Source of the DNA: Thinopyrum elongatum
Lineage: Eukaryota; Streptophyta; Magnoliopsida; Poales; Poaceae
NCBI GenBank assembly: GCA_011799875.1
Contig: CM022303.1
Location: 188,963,700-189,027,699 of the forward strand
Direction of reading: 5' to 3'
DNA length: 64,000 nucleotides
Shown here: one piece after another, positions 34,760 through 47,213 of the stretch
How positions within the stretch are numbered: the first letter of the stretch is position 1
Layout of the letters: each line of letters opens with the position of its first letter
Position numbers and translations under genes: made by a program
Notes under the pieces: generated by a model
Told to the model about the DNA's origin: nothing
The model's database searches: none
What the model saw: only the letters and a program-made list of their open reading frames with translations

Positions 34760-35640
34760 CATGTGTCATTTGTCGCAAATTAGAAGTTTTTCTTATTTTT
34801 CGTAAGTTCTCTTATTTAACATGTTTTTATCTTTTAAACTGTGAGTCCAAATATTGAACCATTTATCGTAGAATTTCTCGCATCGAGATGTTCAAAACTA
34901 GATCCCACGTTAATAAATTTTGGAAAACTTTTTTCATGACGAACCAAAACCAAAAAAAATAAAATGAAAGAACCAGTACAAAAAATAAAATTAAAAAATA
35001 ACAAAAAAGACGCCAACCCAATAAAACCAAATAACGAAGAAAGGTAAGGAAAAAAGCGTAGTCCGGATGCACGATTTCGGTTTTCACTTTTTTTGGTAGC
35101 ACATGTTGTGCTCCTCACTTTTTTCGAGGAAGCGCAAGTTGTGCTTCTTCCCGAAGTAAGGTTGTGTTTCACTGCTTCTCGTAGAACCACAAGCTCTATT
35201 TTCCCTTTTCGGCATATGTTGTGCTTTTTTCTAACGGAAGCACAGGTTGTGCTTCTTGTAGAAGCAAATATATGCTTCACGCGGAAGTAGATTTGTGCCC
35301 TTACGAGAAACACAACTGACTTCCCGCAGAAGAACAATTTTTTTAAGAAGCACAGTAAAAGAAATAAAAAACATTTTTTCCACCAAAATCTAGGGAAAAC
35401 CAGGTAATCAAACAAAATAAAACATGTAAAATCTGAAAACGCGTACACGAAATAAAGAAATAACTCCAGAATGAACACCCAACACAAGACACATGGCGGC
35501 GGCTAGACGCATCACTTGACGCTCTCCTAGGTCAAAAATGTGACCCTCGCGGGAGCCACCAAAGGGTAACCATTGGTCAGTTGCTCTCCATATGTAGTGC
35601 TTAAAGTGAGTAATAGGGTTAGAACGCCCACAACATTTTC
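34760..35640 (-). repeat. unclassified Triticeae repeat, copy 2 (inverted)
   Basis: The reverse complement contains GCCGCCGCCATGTGTC near 35500, many TGTGCTTC / GAAGCACA units between 35100 and 35350, and AACGTGGGATCTAGTTTTGAACATCTC near 34910-34880. These are the blocks of copy 1 in the same order. The outer end reads (reverse) CTGACCAATGGTTACCC against CTGACCGGTACCCC in copy 1. The minus-strand 217-codon ORF is chance. Confidence 0.6.
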
Positions 35641-36560
35641 AAACGGGCCTGGTCAGGTGTGGCCTATGTACAATTGTGTTTCCTTTTTTCCTAGAATTTT
35701 GATAGCATTATATATAAATTACAGTTACACTAATAATAAAAGCTAAGGATATACGTACATGTGTTATAATTGTTTTCCACACATGCAAATGAATATAAAA
35801 TTAATATACTTTTTAGAAATGTTCAAGTATTTTACATAAATTATTCATGGTGTTTAAAAAATGTTTATGCCATGCAAAAAAGGCATCACATATTTTCAAA
35901 AAATTTATTCATGTAATGGAAAAACAATGTGTTATTCAAAAATGTTCTTGCAAATTTGAAAAGTTTCAACTTTTTAAGAAATGTTTGTGTATGTTTTTAT
36001 AAATTGCAACTAGATTTGAAAAGTCCAAATATAATTTTAAATGTGTTAACATTATTGCTATTTCTAAATTATCGTAAAATTAAAACTTTTTTATTCAATT
36101 TTAAAAATATTTTTGCAATTTTAGACACTGTTCATGTAGTTTAATATATTTCAGTAACTTTTATAATTCTTGCCTTTTCTAATGTCTGCATAATTTAGAA
36201 ACTATTTGTTTATTTATCTACAAATACATTTTTAAAACTGAACCTAAATCTGAAAAGGTAAATAAAAAAGAAGAGGAAAAGGAAAATAAAAAATAGAATC
36301 AGAATTAGAAAAAAGAAAATGGAAATAAAAAACTCTTTCGGGAGGCAGTGGCTGGGAACTAGAAATGAAAAAAAAAGGAAAACCGAAGCAAAAGAAAAAA
36401 ATGCTAATTCACCCAGCCTCATGTACAGTAAGGCGATACGTAGACTATATAGCGATATATAGAATTTGGGCCACCACACAGCTTGTAGTTGTAGTGTGGG
36501 TTGTTGAAATTAATTGTGTTGGAACTACTTGACTATAAATTGAGCCGGAACTAATTCTGT
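35641..36560. other. AT-rich degenerate sequence, no gene seen
   Basis: AAATGTTTATGC, AAATGTTCTTGC and similar phrases recur. A purine-rich run lies at 36255-36400. Nothing is supported as a gene. Confidence 0.4.
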
Positions 36561-37961
36561 CCCTTTTTTTTAAATAACCACATATATTCCATTATACGAA
36601 CACATTAGACAGAGTGCATATGTGGTCTCCACACGAGACATACATACGTGTCTTGCATTTTGGCACCAAGGATTCCGCAAGCAGTAAAACTAAAATTATT
36701 CCGACGCGGTGTTACTTCCACCATTGATGCAACGTCTCTGAAAGAAACTAGCGGTTGGGGTCCCCGTACACTCCCACCACTGGATCGGCAGACGGAAGGG
36801 ACAAGGACCCACAACAATGCAGGCCGAGAAAGGAGGTAGAGAATCGCCTCTCGGGAGCAGCTCCTGGAAGGTTGGGGAACATAACTTTTAGAAATTGTTA
36901 TGGCCCGTTACTCAAGAAGCAGCAATTGATCTCCCTTCCCACTCTTGCCCCGTGATGTCCTACAACAGCACAGGGTGTTGTAGCACTTTCGTGATAAGTG
37001 AAGTGTCGAACCCACAGGGAGCGAAAAGGAAGGCACTACTAACCCCACAACTACATTGCCACGACGTAGTTCCGTACGCACCCAAACCAGATTTTGAAAG
37101 TAGTATACGCTATCGGTTGCTAGGGAAATAGATAAAAAGGCGTTACCTAAACTATGAACATAAAAGTAAAACCGAGAATAAAAATATACTAAGTTAGTAA
37201 GGACGGTGCTTGAACAGTAAAGTGTTCTCTAGGATTTCGGAGTCATCACTACCAATATGATCTGCGCAACATATGTGGAGCATAGTTCTCTGATGTATCA
37301 CAAAGCTACACTTTATGTGTCTAACTGGGACGTTCCCGATACAGCTACGTTCTACCCATAGTAGCCTCCATATTACATACGTCAACATCGTAGTTTCCCC
37401 ACGCCGGTTTTCAGTACGAGTAATTAAGGGTTTCCCCGTGAAGGCAACGAACTAGTGGGTTTCCCGTTACTCCCCTATCGACTGCAAAGGCAAGGAGGAG
37501 AGGATTTTACTATCGCCTCGAATTGTCTCAACATCGTGACCTAAACAATGGTAGTAATATGCTCCATGGCCAATCAAGGCAAAAATGCGAGCGAGGCCTC
37601 CTCTCAACATTAATGAAGGCTATTAACTCGAACATAAACAAAAGATATTGGATCGCATAAAGGAATTTAATTATAATCATATAAGACTTCATCCATATAT
37701 CCCCGAGAACAAATACAACTACTCAAACTTGTAGGTTGATAACATAGAGGAGAGGGTCAAGTTACAAGCCGTCATCAAGACGGGCTGGGGAGAAGTCCAT
37801 GGCGGTGTTGGTGGAGGCAGCACCGGTGAAGATGACACGGTGGAGATGGCACCGATGGCGATGGCGTGGTGGAGACGGCACCGACCCGAAGGCTGGTGCG
37901 GTGCGGTGGCGGAGCCTCCTCTTCCTTATTCTTGATCTTGTCCCTTCTTCTATGGTGGTAG
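36561..37961. other. unclassified intergenic sequence, possibly part of an old LTR element
   Basis: The text around 36960-37110 (GTAGCACTTTCGTGATAAG, GTGTCGAACCCACAGGGAGC) resembles phrases common in grass LTR retrotransposons, but I cannot place boundaries. A GGTGGAGA-rich segment at 37840-37910 gives chance ORFs. The right edge is the insertion point of element D; the five bases before it (37957-37961) are GGTAG. Confidence 0.35.
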
Positions 37962-39738
37962 TGATGGAAATATGCCCTAGAGGCAATAATAAAATGGTTA
38001 TTATTATATTTCCTTATTCATGATAAAGGTTTATTATTCATGCTAGAATTGTATTGATCGGAAACTTAAATACATGTGTGAATACATAAACAAATACCGT
38101 GTCCCTAGTAAGCCTCTACTAGACTAGCTCATTGATCAAAGATGGTTAAGGTTTCCTAACCATAGACATGTGTTGTCATTTGATAACGGGATCACATCAT
38201 TAGGAGAATGATGTGATGGACAAGACCCATCCGTTAGCTTAGAATAATGATCGTTCAGTTTATTGCTATTGCTTTCTTCATGTCAAATACATATTCCTTC
38301 GACTATGAGATTATGCAACTCCCAGATACCGGAGGAGTACCTTGTGTGCTATCAAACGTCACAACGTAACTGGGTGATCATAAAGATGCTCTACAGGTAC
38401 CTCCGAAGGTGTTTGTTGAGTTGGCATAGATCAAGATTAGGATTTGTCACTCCGAGTATCGGAGAGGTATCTCTGGGCCCTCTCGGTAATACACATCATA
38501 AGCTTGCAAGCAAATGACTAAGGAGTTAGTCACGAGGTGATGTATTACGGAACAAGTAAAGAGACTTGCCGGTAACGAGATTGAACTAGGTATGAAGATA
38601 CCAACGATCGAATCTCGGACAAGTAACATACTGATGGACAAAGGGAATTACGTATGTTGTCATAACGGTTCGACCGATAAAGATCTTCGTAGAATATGTA
38701 GGAGCCAATATGGGCATCCAGGTTCCGCTATTTGTTATTGACCGGAGAAGTTTCTCGGTCATGTCTACATAGTTCTCGAACCCATAGGGTCCGCACGCTT
38801 AACGTTCATTGACGATATAGTGTTATATGAGTTATATGATTTGGTGACCGAATGTTGTTCGGAGTCCCGGATGAGATCACTGACATGACGAGGAGTCTCA
38901 AAATGGTAGAGAGGTAAAGATTGATATATAGGACGATGGTATTTGGACACCGAAAGTGTTTCGGGACGTATAGGGAAGGAATCGGGTCACCGGAAGGAGT
39001 TCCGGGCACCCCCTGGGATGATATGGGCCTTATGGGCCAAAGGAGGGGACATACCAGCCCACAAGGGGGCTGGTGCGCCCCTCCCATGGCTGGCCGGCCC
39101 TAAAGGGGAAGGAAAGGGGAGGGAAGGCCCCTCCTGCCTTTCCCTCCTCAGGAGAGAAAGGAAAGGGGCGGGGGCGCCACCTCCTCCTTCCTTCCTCCCG
39201 CGCTCCAAATAAGGAAAGGGGGGGCGCGGCTTGGGAGAGACCCCATGTAGGATTCCTCCTACTTGGGCGCCCCCCTTGGCTGCTCCTCCCTCCCTCCCAC
39301 CTATATATATGTGGGAGGGGGGTGCCTAGCACACAACAGACAATTGCCTAGCCGTGTGCGGCGCCCCCCTCCACCGTTTACACCCCGGTCATATTTTCAT
39401 AGTGCTTAGGTGAAGCCCTGCGGAGATAGCTTCACCATCACCGTCACCACGCCATCGTGATGCCGGAACTCATCCACTACCTCGCCGTCTTGCTGGATCA
39501 AGAAGGCGAAGGACGTCATCGAGCTGAACGTGTGCTGAACGCGGAGGTGCCGTACGTTCGGTGCTCGATCGGTTGAAATGCGAAGAAGTTCGACTACATC
39601 AACCGCGTTGTCAAACGCTTCCGCTTACGGTCTATGAGGGTACGTAGACACACTCTCCCCTCTCGTTGCTATGCATCTCCTTGATAGATATTGCGTGTGT
39701 GTAAAAAAAAATTGTTTTCCATGCAACGTTTCCCAACA
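37962..39738 (+). repeat. 5' LTR of Angela-type copia element D
   Basis: It starts TGATGGAAATATGCCC and ends CGTTTCCCAACA, 1777 bp, and is closely similar to the 3' LTR of element A along its full length. Primer-binding text GTGGCATCACGAGCC follows at 39739. The TATA-like run CTATATATATGTGGG is at about 39301. The short ORFs inside duplicate those of the element A LTR and are not genes. Confidence 0.93.
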
Positions 39739-41522
39739 GTGGCATCACGAGCCAGGTCTATGCGTAGATGATATGCACGAGTAGAACATAAAGGAGTTGT
39801 GGGCGGTGATGGTCATACTGCTTACCACCAACGTCTTATTTTGAATCGGCGGCATTGTGGGATGAAGGGGCCCGGACCAACCTTACATGTCCACGTACAT
39901 GAGACCGGTTCCACCGACTGACATGCAACTTGTTTTGCATAAAGGTGGCTGGCGGGTGTCTGTTTCTCCTACTTTAGTTAAATCGAATTTGACTACGGCC
40001 GGTCCTTGAAGAAGGTTAAAACAGCAAACTTGATAATCACTGTTGTGGTTTTGCATAGGTAAGAATGGTTCTTGCTAGTTGCCCATAGCAGCCACGTAAA
40101 ACTTGCAATAACAAAGTAGAGGACGTCTAACTTGTTTTTGCAAGGTATGTTGTCATGTGATATGGTCAAGACGTGATGTGATATACGTTGTTGTATGAGA
40201 TGATAATGTTTTGTAATATCGACAACTGGCAGGAGCCTTAGGGTTGTCTCTTAATTATTGTATGAAATGCAAGCGCCATGTAATTGCTTTACTTTATCGC
40301 TATGCGTTAGCAATAGTTGTAGAAGCAATAGTTGGCGAGACGACCCTGACGCAACGATGGAGATCAAGGTGTCGAGTCGGTGACGATGGAGATCATGACG
40401 ATGCTTTGAAGATGGAGATCAAAAGCATAAGATGATGATGGCCATATCATGTCACACATTTTGATTGCATGTGATGTTTATCCTTTATGCATCTTATTTT
40501 GCTTAGAACGACGGTAGCATTATAAGATGATCCCTTCACTAAATTTCAAGATAAAAGTGTTCTCCCCGAGTATGCACTGTTGCTAAAGTTCGTCGTTTCG
40601 AAGCACCTGGTGATGATCGGGTGTGATAGACTCTACATTCACATACAACGGGTATAAGCCAGATTTACACACGCGGAATACTTGGGTTAAACTTGATGAG
40701 CCTAGCATGTACAGACATGGTCTCGGAACACTGGAGACCGAAAGGTCGAACATGAGTCATATAGTAGATATGATCAACATGAATATGTTCACCATTGATG
40801 ACTACCCCATCTCACGTGATGATCGGACATGGGTTAGTTGATTTGGATCATGTATCACTTAGACAACTTGAGGGATGTTGATTTAAGTGAGAGTTCATTA
40901 GTAATTTGATTAATTGAACTAAGATTTATTATGAACATAGTCAAAATATCTTTGAAAATTATGTTGTAGTTCAATAGCTCGCGATGTAGCTTCCCCGTTT
41001 TTTTGATACATTCCTAGAGAAAACTAAGTTGAAAGTTCATGGTAGCAAAAATGCGGACTGGGTCCGTGATATGAGGATTATCCTCATTGTTGCATAGAAG
41101 AATTATGTCCTTGATGCACCGCTAGGTGACAGACCTCTTGTAGGAGCTGATGCAGACGTTATGAACATTTGGCAAAGCTCAATCTGATGACTACTTGATA
41201 GTTTAGTGCGCCATGCTTTACGGCTTAGAATCGGGGCTCCAAAGACGTTTTGAACGCTATGGAACATATGAGATGTTCCAAGAGCTGAAATTGGTATTTC
41301 AGGCTCATCCCGTGTTAAGAGGTATGAGACCTCTGACAAGTAATTTTCCTACAAGATGGAGGAGAATAGCTCAGCCAGTGAGCATGTGCTCAGAATGTCT
41401 GGGTACTACAATCGCTTGAATCAAGTGGGAGTTAATCTTCCAGATAAGATAGTGATTAACAGAATTCTCCAGTCACTATCACCAAGCTACTAGAGCTTCG
41501 TGATGAACTATAATATGCAAGG
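39739..41522 (+). mobile_element. element D: copia leader and gag start, cut by element E
   Basis: Leader and early gag of an Angela-type element follow the LTR. The text from 40580 onward parallels the start of the window. Gag is degenerate (stops near 41200, changed frame near 41310). At 41522, after TATAATATGCAAGG, the sequence switches to the LTR of element E; the uninterrupted version continues GATAACGAAAAGG in element A at 949. The target duplication on this side would be CAAGG (41518-41522). Confidence 0.9.
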
Positions 41523-41871
41523 TGAAATTGCAACTAATCCCTGGGTAGTTTTGGTAATTCTTAACAACATATAGCTCATTGAACTAATACTCTTTCAAGA
41601 TGATCATTTCAGAAAGTTCAATGATTGGCATGGCATGGACTAGAGATGTGGACCCCTCAAAATGCTAAGGACACATATTGGCTCAAGCTCAAGACTCTAC
41701 TCTTTTCATTTTAGTTATCCAAGATCACATTGAGTCCATAGGAAAGCCAATACTATTAAAAGGGGATGAGGTGTTGCTTAATGGCTTGCTTGCTCAAAAT
41801 GCTTAGTGATATGCTCCAAAACCCTCAACCACTTTCTCATATCCACATATGTCCCAAACCAAAAGTCAAAC

Positions 41872-42336
41872 TCGGCCCCACCGATTTGATCTATCCGGCG
41901 CCACCGAGTTCATTTCACATAACCACTGCCAGAAACCCTAATCAGTTCGGTCTCACCGATAGGGATCGCGGTCTCACCGAGATGGGATTGCTAACTCTCT
42001 GTTTCCCTTCGTAACGTTTCGGTCTAACCGAGATGAGCGATCGGTCCCATCGAGTTCGCAATGCAAACTCTCTGTTTCCTCTTCGTAACATTTTGGTCTC
42101 ACCGAAATGAGCGATCGGTCCCACCGAGTTTGCCTGACCAACTCTCTGTTTGCCTATTACAGAAATCGGTCTCACCGAGTTCATGTGATCGGTCTCACTG
42201 AGATTACGTTATGCCCTAACCCTAATGAAATGGGTCTCACCGAGTTGACATGTCGGTCCCACCGAAAATCCTAACGTTCACATTTTTGAACTAAATCGGT
42301 CTGACCGAGTTTCACTATTTGGTCCCACCGAGTTTG
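41872..42336. repeat. array of CGGT-N3-ACCG dyads upstream of the LTR TATA box
   Basis: About fourteen short dyads with the core CGGT-N3-ACCG lie here, some with one changed base. Forms include CGGTCTCACCGAG, CGGTCCCACCGAG and CGGTCTGACCGAG. The 3-nt spacer varies but not its length. Irregular distances of about 20-50 bp separate them. The array ends about 38 bp before the TATA box, which suggests a U3 promoter element. Confidence 0.8.
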
Positions 42337-42373
42337 GTAAATTGTGTGTAACGGTTAGATTTTGTGTGGAGGC

Positions 42374-42383
42374 TATATATATA
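42374..42383 (+). promoter_or_regulatory. TATA box of the element E LTR
   Basis: TATATATATA in the context GGAGGCTATATATATACCCCTCC stands downstream of the dyad array and about 0.8 kb before the LTR end. Confidence 0.65.
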
Positions 42384-43188
42384 CCCCTCCACCCTTCCTC
42401 CATTTGTGAGGAGAGCCATCAGAACGTGCCTACACTTCCAGCATTCATTTTCTAAGAGAGAACCACCTACTCATGTGTTGAGACCAAGATATTCCAATCC
42501 AACCACAAGAATCTTGATCTCTAGCCTTCCCCAAGTTGCTTTCCACTCAAATCATCTTTCCACCAAATCCAAATCTATGAGAGAGAGTTGAGTGTTGGGG
42601 AGACTATCATTTGAAGCACAAGAGCAAGGAGTTCATCATCAACACACCATCTATTACCTTTTGGAGAGTGGTGTTTCCTAGATTGGTTAGGTGTCACTTG
42701 GGAGCCTCCGTCAAGATTGTGGACTTGAACCAAGGAGTTTATACGGGCAAGGAGATCGCCTACTTCGTGAAGATCTACCCTAGTGAGGCAAGTCTTTCGT
42801 GGGCGATGGCCATGGTGGGATAGACAAGGTTGCTTCTTCGTGGACCCTTCGTGGGTGGAGCCCTCTGTGGAATCGCGCAACCGTTACCCTTCGTGGGTTG
42901 AAGTCTCCATCAACGTGGATGTACGATAGCACCACCTATCGGAACCATGCCAAAAATCTCCGTGTCTACATTGCGTTTGCTCCCACCAAACTCCTCCCCT
43001 TTACCTTCATATGCAATGATTTACATTCTGCTTCTATACTCTTAGAATTGCATGTGTAGGTTGATTGCTTGACTTGTGCTAAGTTGCTAAAATCTGCCAA
43101 GACATAAAATTGAAAAAAGGCTAGATTTTTATTTGGTCAAGTAGTCTAATCACCCCCCCCCCTCTAGACATACTTTCGATCCTACAGG

Positions 43189-43200
43189 TGGTATCAGAGC
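43189..43200 (+). other. primer-binding site of element E
   Basis: TGGTATCAGAGC is complementary to the 3' end of initiator-methionine tRNA, the usual primer of plant LTR retrotransposons. It sits two bases after the LTR end. Confidence 0.9.
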
Positions 43201-43270
43201 TTTGGTCTCCAATTGCCTTGATTTCCATAGCTTTGGTGATCATAGCCTTGGTTTCACAACCTAGGAGAGT

Positions 43271-45454
43271 ATGACGTCTAGCGAGGGAAATTACCACCGT
43301 AGAGGTCCTTACTTTGATGGTACTAATTTTGCTAGTTGGAAGCATAAGATGAAAATGCATATTCTTGGACATAACCCCGCCGTTTGGGCTATTGTGTGTA
43401 TTGGCTTGCAAGGTGAATTCTTCGATGGGAGAGAACCAAATCGTGAAGCTACCGCGGAAGAATTGAAGATGTTGCAATACAATGCTCAAGCTTGTGATAT
43501 CCTCTTCAACGGATTGTGCCCCGAAGAATTCAACAAAATCAGCCGTCTTGAGAATGCAAAGGAAATTTGGGATACTTTGATTGATATGCACGAAGGTACC
43601 GACTCCGTCAAGGAATCCAAATTGGATGTGCTTCAAAGTCAGCTGGACAAGTTCAAAATGAAGGATGGTGAAGGTGTCGCTGAAATGTACTCTAGGCTTG
43701 CTCTCATCACAAATGAGATTGCCGGCTTAGGAAGTGAAGAGATGACCGACAAATTCATCATCAAGAAGATCCTAAGAGCTTTGGATGGAAAATATGACAT
43801 CGTGTGCACATTGATCCAAATGATGCCAAATTACAAAGATCTCAAGCCAACTGAAGTCATTGGAAGAATTGTTGCTCATGAGATGTCACTCAAGGATAAA
43901 GAAGAGCTTCACAACAAGTCTAGTGGTGCTTACAAAGCCTCATGTGATGCTCCTACATCATCAAGTGAAAAACAAGCCTTCAATGAGGAATTGAGCCTAA
44001 TGGTGAAGAACTTCAACAAGTTCTACAAGAGTAGAAGCAAGGAAAGAAGTTCCAAGTCAAGGTCCTACAATGACAAAAGATCTTCTAGTCGTGAGCGTAA
44101 TTGCTACAATTGTGGAAGACCCGGACACTACTCCAATGAGTGTACGGCTCCCTACAAAAGAAGAGAAGACTCACCTAAAAGAAGAAGCAAAAGAGAAGAA
44201 TCACCTCCAAGGGAGAGAAGGAGTAGAGATGATCATTATGAACAAATAACCTCTCGCAGAAGCAAGGATTCGGAAAGGAAGGACAAGTCATCAAGGAGCT
44301 ATACAAAATGAAGACATCAAGCTCATGTTGGTGAATGGGTATCCGGCTCCGACTCCGACCACCACTCCGAGAGAAGTTATCACTCCGACTCCGAATATAC
44401 TCAAGATGAAGGTGTTGCCGGTCTAGCACTTGTGTCAACCAACTCCTATGACATATTTGACTCTCCAAATGAAGGAATTGGAAGATGCTTCATGGCTAAA
44501 GGCCCAAAGGTATCACACCCCGAGTATGTTGATTTCAATAGTGATGAAGATGATTTGCTAGGTGATGATGATTTACTTGTTGACAACTCTAGTGATGAAA
44601 ACTATGATGAACTTGCTATTAATCATGCTAAACAAGATAAAACAAATGACAATGATAAGAAGGAGATTAAGCGTCTAACTAAAGAACTAAACACTCTTAA
44701 GTTAGCTCATGAAACTACCTTAGAAGATCATCAAGAGCTTTTAAAGACTCATGAGAAACTACGCTTTGAAAAGCTCAACCTAGAGCAAGAGCATGGGTTC
44801 TTAAAAGCAATCAATGATGATCTTCGTAAGAAAAGTTCTTCTTACATTGCCAAGCGTTTACTCTTGTCTACTTACATGCCACAAGTAAAATCTAGCAACA
44901 AGAGTAAGAAAGATTCTTCTTCTAGTAGTAACAATAATCATGCTAAATCCAATATTGTTGCTTCTAGTAGTTCTCTTGATTCCACTAATGATTCTCTTAG
45001 CCAAGTTACACTTGAGCAAGAAAATAGCTTATTGAAGGGAATTATAGAGAAAGGTGTTTACAAGAGCCTTGCTGGAAGTAAGCAATTTGAGGAAATTGTA
45101 CGCAAGCAAGGAAGGCATCGGAAGAATCAAGGTGTTGGTTTTGAACGAAAGTTCAATGCCAATGTATTTGAGTGGGAAGAAGATCAATACCCCAAGACGA
45201 AATTTGTTCCTCAACAAGAGAAGTATGATCCTACTTCCTTTGAGGGGACACAAGCTCATGATGATCTTCCACCACAAGACCTCAAGCAAAAAGGCAAGGA
45301 CAAGCTTCAAGAGGAGATTGATGCATTTGAAGAAGCTCCTAAGGCCTGGGTCAAGTGGGTTCCCAAGACTACATCAAGTTCTACGTCATCAAGTACGACT
45401 ACAACTCCAAGGATTCCCATCAAGATGATGTGGATCCTGAAGAAGAAGAACTAG
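43271..45454 (+). pseudogene. copia-type gag with long C-terminal extension (element E), one internal stop
   Basis: The ORF starts MTSSEGNYHRRGPYFDGTNF, the usual start of copia Gag of the UBN2/DUF4219 type. A lysine/serine-rich tail with a CCHC knuckle CYNCGRPGHYSNEC lies near 44102-44143. One TGA at 44309-44311 interrupts the frame; the same frame continues at once (RHQAHVGEW) to 45454. The second part (GPKVSHPEYVDFNSDEDD onward) is acidic, then predicted coiled coil (about 44650-44830), then serine-rich. Only the stop separates the two parts, so about 727 residues would be one chain. No protease, integrase or RT motif follows, so the element is non-autonomous. Confidence 0.88.
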
Positions 45455-46275
45455 AGAATTCTTGAGGGTGACTCCGCCAACATATTTCACTCATATCATT
45501 TCGGCAAGAACAAGTGCAATCATCTTCCACATCTTGCACTAGTTCAAGGAGTCACAAACCCTCTTGTTGGTAAGACAAGGGGCAAGGTAACCTAATGCTT
45601 TCATGGACATCATCTTGTGTGTACTTCACTCTATGTCTATGGATATCCTTGTTTGTTCCTTGTGGGACTAACCCATGTAGGTATTGTAAGTGCAACTCAC
45701 TCCAATGGATTGCTCCAATTGATCTACATCAACATTGAGCATCCACATCTTCAACATCTACATGAAGTCATCATCGACAAAACCCAAGGTTAGTTCATCC
45801 CTCTTAGGGGGGATATCACATCTAGGGGGAGCTTTACTCTAAGAATTGAGCTAAAGCAACTCTAATGGTGTGAACACAACAATGCTTTATGTAAAAGTGG
45901 TAACCCCACTTGTGCTTAAACGATGAGTATGACCTATGATCAAATGTTCTCATTTGACTCCTAAGTCAATATACTCATATATAGATGACCTAGTCATCGC
46001 CAATTGCTTGATAGATGCTAGAGTGTTTGTGCATGCTTTGTCACATATTTCATTTGCCATTTTATTGTGTGAGCATGTTGGTTGCATATTTTTTCTCATT
46101 CGAGGACATCCATTTGTTGCTTTGATTGTTTGGTCTGTTTCTTTTGCCAAATGGATGGACAAGAATGCCTAAGAACTTCCTCTAGCTATCTATGCTTTTC
46201 TCGTCTCAAACTCTATTCATGCTACATCACAAAGTTTGATCAAGTCAGATTTGAACCCTCTGGGTGAGGAGCACT
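45455..46275. other. spacer of element E after gag; purine-rich tract inside
   Basis: AGGGGGGATATCAC near 45809 and TAGGGGGAGC near 45833 look like polypurine tracts of copia elements. No LTR start follows them, so the 3' end appears replaced by the second-ORF region or the tracts are internal. No ORF of interest is seen. Confidence 0.5.
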
Positions 46276-46496
46276 CGGAGTCACCGATTCGTCATAGACT
46301 TAAACTTCCAAAACCTCTCTGTGCATTTCGGTCTGACCAATTCGTCCTTTTCGGTCATACCGAGTTCACTGAGTTGATCTAGGTTTTCAATCTCGGTGCA
46401 ACCGATTAGAACCATTCGGTCACACCGAGTTGCAGTAACCGCTTGCGATTCTGCATCTCGGTGCCACCGAGTTGTTCCACTCGGTCACACCGACAG
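46276..46496. repeat. second CGGT-N3-ACCG dyad array in element E
   Basis: Seven or so dyads, for example CGGTCATACCGAG, CGGTGCCACCGAG and CGGTCACACCGAG, precede the TATA run at 46504. Further dyads (CGGTCTCACCGAT, CGGTGTGACCGAG, CGGTCTGACCGAT, CGGTGGCACCGAG) lie in the leader at 46850-47070. Confidence 0.8.
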
Positions 46497-46503
46497 GGTC
46501 AGG

Positions 46504-46512
46504 ATATATATA
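46504..46512 (+). promoter_or_regulatory. TATA box upstream of the element E second ORF
   Basis: ATATATATA stands just after the dyad array and before a GC-rich leader (46520-46680). The arrangement repeats that of the LTR promoter at 42374, so an internal promoter or the remains of another LTR is likely. Confidence 0.55.
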
Positions 46513-47213
46513 TCGGCGGGTCAAATTCTGGAAATTTCTCCGAAACCTTTTCGCCCGAGCGTGTCCTGCTCTGCCGACTCGGGTCTTCGGATCGTCCTCT
46601 CGTCGCCAGCGACCCCCTGCCGCTGATCTCCGCCGCCGTCAACGGAAATCTTCACCGCCGTTGCCGCCGTAGTGAGCTCATCACCAAGTTAGGGTATGAG
46701 TTCGACCCTTTGTGCAATCTTTACCTTCGATTCTTAGCACAAAGACAATGCCATGATTCTTACCACGTATGAGATCAATCTATCCAACGAAAACTTCCTT
46801 TAGATTAGTTTTGATTCGAAAATTTAGGGTTAGGTTTCCGCCGAACTCATCTCGGACCGACCGAGTTGAAGAAATCGGTCTCACCGATTTGGCTTAGGCC
46901 ATTGCACTTGTAACTTTTGGTCTAACCGAAAGTTGCAAATCGGTGTGACCGAGTTCAACTCTCAGTGAAACCCTAGCAATCTCGGACTCACCGAACGGTG
47001 TCTCGGTCTGACCGATCTCACTAGTTCAGACTCAAATATTGCTTCGGTGGCACCGAGTTTAACAAATCGGTAGCTCCGAAATGCTTTCTGTGGAAAACTA
47101 AAACTAAATTTTTGACTCAATTGTTTTGCAAAATCTCTGCACTTTGTGATGCTCATCCACTCTATTTCATCTATAACTATTCACAGGGTCAGCTTTCAGT
47201 TTGCAGTGCCAGA
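46513..47213 (+). other. leader (untranslated exon and probable intron) of the second ORF
   Basis: The GC-rich leader 46520-46680 is followed by AT-rich text. An acceptor-like TATTCACAG ends at 47186, 27 bp before the first ATG of the ORF at 47214. The frame is open upstream of that ATG to about 47112 but without a start codon, so 47214 is the best start. Confidence 0.5.

Larger units (their letters stand above)
41523..43186 (+). repeat. 5' LTR of element E
   Basis: The 1664-bp LTR starts TGAAATTGCAACTAATCCC and ends CGATCCTACA. It is followed after two bases by TGGTATCAGAGC, the initiator-methionine tRNA primer-binding site. It contains a dyad array (41872-42336) and a TATA box (42374). I cannot assign a family name with confidence. 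No matching 3' LTR occurs before element F interrupts. Confidence 0.85.

Noticed and set aside
36255..36480. Minus-strand ORF rich in Phe/Leu that resembles a membrane segment
   Set aside because: It arises from a purine-rich (A/G) run read in reverse; no start context or homology seen.
37799..38023. Short ORF over a GGTGGAGA-rich segment
   Set aside because: Low-complexity text that runs into the LTR of element D; no sign of a gene.
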